Shown piece by piece: positions 59,701 through 64,000 of a stretch of DNA of 64,000 nt. The stretch comes from Pseudorhizobium pelagicum (lineage in GTDB: Bacteria > Pseudomonadota > Alphaproteobacteria > Rhizobiales > Rhizobiaceae). The stretch covers positions 1 through 64,000 of the forward strand of contig JOKI01000022.1 in the NCBI GenBank assembly GCA_000722615.1, written 5' to 3'. A program made the translations under genes and the position numbers. The stretch's first letter is position 1. Each line of letters starts with the position of its first letter. A model generated the notes under the pieces. The model was not told where the DNA came from. It worked only from the letters and a program-made list of their open reading frames with translations, and made no database searches.

Positions 59701-61067
59701 GCCGCCTTGTGGTCGTTTCGAACCGGGTCACCCTGCCGGCAAAGGGCGGCGTTGCGCCGGCCGGCGGCCTTGCCGTCGCCTTGCAGGCCGCACTGGAGGA
59801 GCGCGGTGGCATCTGGATGGGCTGGTCCGGAAAGTCGAGCGGGTCCCGGGAGCCGGAGCCGCTGTCGATGCAGGAGCACGGCAACATCACCTATGCCCTG
59901 ACCGACCTCACAAAGACCGACGTCGAGGAATATTACGAAGGCTTTGCAAACCGCGTCCTCTGGCCGATCTGTCACTACCGGCTCGACCTTGCCGAATACG
60001 GGCGCAAGGAGATGGCCGGCTACTTCCGCGTCAACCGCTTCTTTGCGCATCGGCTGGCGCCGATGCTGAAAGAGGACGATGTCATCTGGGTGCATGACTA
60101 CCACCTGATCCCGCTGGCTGCCGAACTGCGGCAGATGGGCGTGAAGAACAAGATCGGCTTCTTCCTGCACATTCCCTGGCCGCCGGCCGATGTGCTGTTT
60201 GCGATGCCCGTGCACGAAGAGATCATGCGTGGCCTGTCGCACTACGATCTCGTCGGCTTCCAGACGGACCACGACCTTACCAATTTTGCCGGTTGCCTCG
60301 TGCGCGAAGGCATCGGCGAGGCGTCGGGCGACGGCAAGTTCACCTCCTACGACCGGACCTTCAAGGGCGGCTATTATCCGATCGGCATCGAGACTGCGGC
60401 CTTTGCGGAATTTGCAAAGAAGGCAGCGAGCAACATCATGGTGCGCAAGGCGCGCCAGAGCGTCGAGGGCCGTGACCTGATCATCGGCGTCGACCGTCTC
60501 GACTATTCGAAGGGGATCACCCAGCGCATCGATGCCTTCGAGCAGTTCATCAAGTCCAACCCGGGCTATCAGAACAAGGTCACCTATCTGCAGATCACTC
60601 CGAAGTCCCGCTCCGAGGTGCCCGAATACGAGGCCATGCAGCGAACGGTCGCGGAACAGGCGGGACGCGTCAATGGCGCGCTCGGAACGGTGGACTGGGT
60701 GCCGATCCGCTACATCAACCGCTCGATCGGTCGTCCGGTCCTGGCCGGTCTCTACAGGCTGGCAAAGATCGGACTGGTGACGCCGCTGCGGGACGGGATG
60801 AACCTGGTGGCGAAGGAGTATGTCGCAGCCCAGGATCCGCAGGATCCGGGCGTGCTCGTGCTGTCGCGGTTTGCGGGCGCCGCGCGCGAGCTGAGGGGGG
60901 CGCTGCTCGTCAATCCCTACGATATCGAGGGCACGGCGAACGCCATCGCCCGTGGGCTCAGCATGTCGCTGGAGGAGCGCCAGGAACGCTGGGGCCGGAT
61001 GATGGAGCATCTGCTCGAGCGTGACGTCATGCGTTGGTGCGACGACTTCCTGGCCGACCTCGCCTGA
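59697..61067 (+). CDS. otsA: trehalose-6-phosphate synthase
   Basis: OtsA joins UDP-glucose and glucose-6-phosphate. The 456-residue GT20 protein begins SRLVVVSNRV, with VIWVHDYHLIPLAAELR and HIPWPPADV as donor/acceptor-site motifs, IGVDRLDYSKGI, and TPLRDGMNLVAKEYVA near the C-terminus. The TTG start lies in the otsB stop (TTGA); an ATG is not available near it. Frames reaching further upstream are inside otsB. Confidence 0.95.
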   Translation: MSRLVVVSNRVTLPAKGGVAPAGGLAVALQAALEERGGIWMGWSGKSSGSREPEPLSMQEHGNITYALTDLTKTDVEEYYEGFANRVLWPICHYRLDLAEYGRKEMAGYFRVNRFFAHRLAPMLKEDDVIWVHDYHLIPLAAELRQMGVKNKIGFFLHIPWPPADVLFAMPVHEEIMRGLSHYDLVGFQTDHDLTNFAGCLVREGIGEASGDGKFTSYDRTFKGGYYPIGIETAAFAEFAKKAASNIMVRKARQSVEGRDLIIGVDRLDYSKGITQRIDAFEQFIKSNPGYQNKVTYLQITPKSRSEVPEYEAMQRTVAEQAGRVNGALGTVDWVPIRYINRSIGRPVLAGLYRLAKIGLVTPLRDGMNLVAKEYVAAQDPQDPGVLVLSRFAGAARELRGALLVNPYDIEGTANAIARGLSMSLEERQERWGRMMEHLLERDVMRWCDDFLADLA

Positions 61068-61125
61068 TCAGGTCCCGCCTTCGGACACGCCGAAGTTAAA
61101 GACGCCGAGAGGCCGAACCGGGAGA

Positions 61126-62709
61126 TCACGCCGCCTTGGCGACGTGATACTCCTTGATGGCGACCATCTTGATGGCCGGATAGCGCTCCGCCTCGTAGCG
61201 TAACGAGAAGGCATCCTGGGCCAGGAAGACCGGATCGCCATCCAGATCGCGGGCGATGTCGCCGCGCTTGACCGTCAGGAACTTCTCCAATTCGGCCGGC
61301 TGATCCGAGGAGATCCAGCGGCAGACGGAGAAACGGGCCATCTCGAAGGAGACCGGCAGAGTGTATTCGGAGGAAAGCCGCTCCTTCAGGACGTCGAGCT
61401 GCAGGGCGCCGACGACACCGACGATGGCCGGCGAGCCATCCTCGGGCGAAAAGAGCTGGACGACGCCCTCTTCCGCCATCTGCTGCAGGGCTTCCTTCAG
61501 CTTCTTCGCCTTCATCGCATCCTCCAGCCGCACCCGGCGCAGAATTTCCGGCGAGAAGTTCGGCACGCCCTGGAAGACGAGCTGTTCGCCTTCGGTCAGC
61601 GTGTCGCCGATGCGCAGCGTGCCGTGGTTTGGAATGCCCACCACGTCACCCGCAAAGGCGGTATCGGCAAGCTGGCGCTGCGAGGCGAAGAAGAATTGCG
61701 GCGCCGTCAGGCCCATCAGCTTTCCGGTGCGGGCGAGCCGCGCCTTCATGCCCCGCTCCAGCTTTCCGGAACAGATGCGGGCGAAAGCAATGCGGTCCCG
61801 ATGGTTGGGATCCATGTTGGCCTGGATCTTGAAGACGAAGGCCGTCATCTTTTCTTCGTCCGCCTTCACCGTACGGATATCGGCCACCTGGTCGCGCGGC
61901 GGCGGCGCAAAGTCGCCGAGCGCATTGATGAGATCGCGCACGCCGAAATTGCGCAGCGCAGAGCCGAAGAAGACCGGCGTCATGTGGCCTTCGAGGAAGG
62001 CCTGACGGTCGAAGGGACGGCAGGCTTCGCGCGCCAGTTCCACTTCCCCAATGAAGGCCTCCCGCTCGTTTTCCGGAAGGTTGTCGGCGACGCTCTGGGG
62101 GCCATTGACCGGTGTCGGCACGACCTGCGTGTCGGAGCCGCGGTAGGTATTGTCGGCGAGATTGTAGGAGCCGCAGAAATATTTGGACCGACCGACCGGC
62201 CAGGTGATCGGCGCGGTGTCGAGCGCCAGCTTTTCTTCCACCTCGTCCAGGATTTCGAAGGTATCGCGCGCTTCGCGGTCCATCTTGTTGACGAAGGTGA
62301 TGATCGGAATGTCGCGCATGCGGCAGACTTCGAAGAGCTTCAGCGTGCGCGGCTCAATGCCCTTGGCCGCGTCGATCACCATGACGGCGGCATCGACTGC
62401 CGTCAGCGTGCGATAGGTGTCGTCGGCGAAGTCTTCGTGGCCGGGCGTGTCGAGGATGTTGAAGACATTGCCGTCGAACTCGAAGGTCATCACCGAGGTG
62501 ACGACGGAGATGCCGCGTTCGCGTTCGATCTTCATCCAGTCGGAGCGGGTCTGGATGCGATCCTTCTTTGCCTTCACCTCGCCGGCCAACTGGATGGCGC
62601 CGCCGAACAGCAGGAGCTTCTCGGTGAGCGTGGTTTTGCCGGCGTCCGGGTGCGCGATGATCGCGAAGGTGCGGCGGCGGGATACCGCCTCGGCGAGACT
62701 TTCTGCCAT
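61126..62709 (-). CDS. prfC: peptide chain release factor 3
   Basis: RF3 is a GTPase that recycles RF1/RF2 after termination. The 527-residue protein has G1 [14 protein letters not shown]3 DTPGHEDF, G4 NKMDREARD, an EF-Tu-like domain 2 and an RF3-specific C-terminal domain ([18 protein letters not shown]). The ATG at 62709 gives the conserved [20 protein letters not shown]. It is convergent with otsA and divergent from dut. Confidence 0.96.
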   Translation of the reverse strand: MAESLAEAVSRRRTFAIIAHPDAGKTTLTEKLLLFGGAIQLAGEVKAKKDRIQTRSDWMKIERERGISVVTSVMTFEFDGNVFNILDTPGHEDFADDTYRTLTAVDAAVMVIDAAKGIEPRTLKLFEVCRMRDIPIITFVNKMDREARDTFEILDEVEEKLALDTAPITWPVGRSKYFCGSYNLADNTYRGSDTQVVPTPVNGPQSVADNLPENEREAFIGEVELAREACRPFDRQAFLEGHMTPVFFGSALRNFGVRDLINALGDFAPPPRDQVADIRTVKADEEKMTAFVFKIQANMDPNHRDRIAFARICSGKLERGMKARLARTGKLMGLTAPQFFFASQRQLADTAFAGDVVGIPNHGTLRIGDTLTEGEQLVFQGVPNFSPEILRRVRLEDAMKAKKLKEALQQMAEEGVVQLFSPEDGSPAIVGVVGALQLDVLKERLSSEYTLPVSFEMARFSVCRWISSDQPAELEKFLTVKRGDIARDLDGDPVFLAQDAFSLRYEAERYPAIKMVAIKEYHVAKAA

Positions 62710-62791
62710 ATCTGCTAATCCTATGAGTTGCCGCGTATCTAGCGATTTGACGGGCGTTATGCAATTGACCGGAGAAACAAAGGAGCCTGCC

Positions 62792-63256
62792 ATGCGCGAC
62801 GTCATCGGACCTCTCGTCCCCCTCATCCGGCTGCCGCACGGCGGCGACCTGCCGCTGCCGGCCTATGAGACGCCAGGTGCCGCCGGCATGGACCTGCGGG
62901 CCGCCGTGGCGGAGGGCGAGCCGCTGACGCTGCAGCCGGGCGAGCGGGCGCTGGTGCCCACCGGCTTCGTCTTCGAGGTGCCGGATGGCTTCGAAGCCCA
63001 GGTGCGACCGCGCTCGGGACTGGCCTTCAAGCACGGCATCACCTGCCTCAATACGCCCGGCACGATCGACAGCGACTACCGCGGTGAGGTGAAGGTGCTG
63101 CTCATCAATCTGGGCCAGGAAGCGTTCGTCGTCTCTCGCGGCATGCGGATTGCCCAGATGGTGGTGGCGCCGGTGACGCAGGTGCGGGTCATGGAGCGCT
63201 CCGAAGCCAGCACGACGCCGCGCGGCGCCGGTGGCTTCGGATCGACCGGCGTCTGA
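62792..63256 (+). CDS. dut: dUTP pyrophosphatase
   Basis: Dut hydrolyses dUTP to dUMP, keeping uracil out of DNA and feeding dTMP synthesis. The 154-residue trimeric enzyme has all five motifs: [47 protein letters not shown] and the C-terminal P-loop-like [10 protein letters not shown]. The ATG follows AAAGGAG. In related genomes it often follows coaBC directly; here four genes lie between. Confidence 0.96.
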   Translation: MRDVIGPLVPLIRLPHGGDLPLPAYETPGAAGMDLRAAVAEGEPLTLQPGERALVPTGFVFEVPDGFEAQVRPRSGLAFKHGITCLNTPGTIDSDYRGEVKVLLINLGQEAFVVSRGMRIAQMVVAPVTQVRVMERSEASTTPRGAGGFGSTGV

Positions 63257-63387
63257 AATCGCAACGGCGTGCCACCGCAAGCGCCGTCGGCGGAACAAAA
63301 TTCCGCAAACTCCACCTCAATAACCGGCTGATCGCTGGTCATGCGCGGCCGGTCGCCTTACCTTGTGTGCAACCTAGGGAGAGTACC

Positions 63388-64000
63388 ATGGCAGACATGA
63401 AGAAGCCCGGCCGCGGCCGGATCTATTCCTCGATTACCGAAACCATCGGAGACACGCCAATCGTTCGCCTGGACAAGCTGGCGAAGGAAAAGGGCGTGAA
63501 GGCGAACCTGCTGGCGAAGCTCGAGTTCTTCAATCCGATCGCCTCCGTCAAGGACCGCATCGGTGTGGCGATGATCGAGAGCCTCGAAGCGCAGGGCAAG
63601 ATCACGCCCGGCAAGACGACGCTGATCGAGCCGACGTCGGGCAATACCGGCATCGCACTGGCCTTTGCCGCCGCAGCCAAGGGCTACAAGCTGATCCTGA
63701 CGATGCCGGAGACGATGTCGATCGAACGCCGCAAGATGCTGGCGCTGATGGGCGCCGAGCTGGTGCTGACGGAAGGCCCGAAGGGCATGAAGGGCGCGAT
63801 CGCCAAGGCCGAGGAACTGGCGGCCAGCACGCCGGATGCCATTATTCCGCAGCAGTTCGAAAACGCCGCCAATCCGGAAATCCACCGCAAGACGACGGCC
63901 GAGGAAATCTGGAACGATACCAATGGCGAGGTCGACATCTTCGTCGCCGGCATCGGCACGGGCGGCACGATCACCGGCGTCGGCCAGGTGCTGAAGGGTC
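63388..64000 (+). CDS. cysK: cysteine synthase A, 3' partial
   Basis: CysK is a PLP enzyme that makes cysteine from O-acetylserine and sulfide. The first 204 residues are present. The PLP lysine lies in [13 protein letters not shown], the substrate loop in [13 protein letters not shown] and the phosphate-binding glycine loop in [12 protein letters not shown]. The frame runs off the right edge. Either CysK or the CysM isoform is possible; the sequence type fits CysK better. Confidence 0.93.
   Translation, partial: MADMKKPGRGRIYSSITETIGDTPIVRLDKLAKEKGVKANLLAKLEFFNPIASVKDRIGVAMIESLEAQGKITPGKTTLIEPTSGNTGIALAFAAAAKGYKLILTMPETMSIERRKMLALMGAELVLTEGPKGMKGAIAKAEELAASTPDAIIPQQFENAANPEIHRKTTAEEIWNDTNGEVDIFVAGIGTGGTITGVGQVLKG

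Overview
The window is a dense, GC-rich (above 60 % by eye) chromosomal segment of an alphaproteobacterium, most likely family Rhizobiaceae (Rhizobium/Agrobacterium/Sinorhizobium group). The pointers are: an OlsB-type ornithine-lipid acyltransferase beside a two-domain malic enzyme and mutS; a PraR/PhrR-type Xre regulator between lnt and metK; GlnD next to MurJ; a hsp20-DUF1150 pair behind a ROSE-like RNA thermometer; and promoters of the rhizobial type (TTGAC-N17-CTATAT). No insertion sequence, phage gene, CRISPR array, rRNA or tRNA was seen. It is essentially core chromosome with small accessory insertions.

Layout. 0-10 kb: 3' end of an EF-hand protein, a LOG-family protein, dapD-dapE plus a membrane protein, the opposing truA-fmt-def set, rmuC, ribokinase and a nucleoside hydrolase. 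9.6-30.4 kb: hsp20-DUF1150, then a long minus-strand run: glnD-murJ, trpS, usp, nfu, tsaB-rimI, fur, plsC, miaB, phoH-ybeY-corC-lnt, praR, metK, trmB. One plus-strand M15-type peptidase gene interrupts it. 29-40 kb: a membrane-bound AraC regulator, mutS, the divergent malic enzyme gene, olsB, and lspA with two methyltransferase genes. 39.4-46.5 kb: a CoxG-like protein, hpf-ptsN, the opposing hrcA and grpE, then rph, a VOC protein, rdgB and hemW. 46.5-51.1 kb: dnaA with an 0.8 kb upstream regulatory region, rpsT, an enoyl-CoA hydratase and mutM. 51.2-64 kb: ubiE-ubiB, an undescribed membrane coiled-coil/ClpP-like pair, a VOC protein, coaBC, a class II glutamine amidotransferase, otsB-otsA, prfC, dut and the start of cysK.

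The genes cover lysine/peptidoglycan precursor supply (dapDE), peptidoglycan and lipoprotein export (murJ, lnt, lspA), translation and tRNA/rRNA maturation (truA, fmt, def, trmB, miaB, tsaB, ybeY, trpS, prfC, rpsT), nitrogen/PTS signalling (glnD, ptsN), heat shock (hsp20, grpE, hrcA) and replication start (dnaA). The most notable non-coding signals are the ROSE-like element, the dnaA promoter region (dyad over the -35 box, CtrA-like site, seven GANTC sites, about 430-nt leader) and hairpins spanning the stop codons of nearly every tight convergent gene pair. The best candidate for an undescribed system is the two-gene unit at 53.7-55.8 kb.
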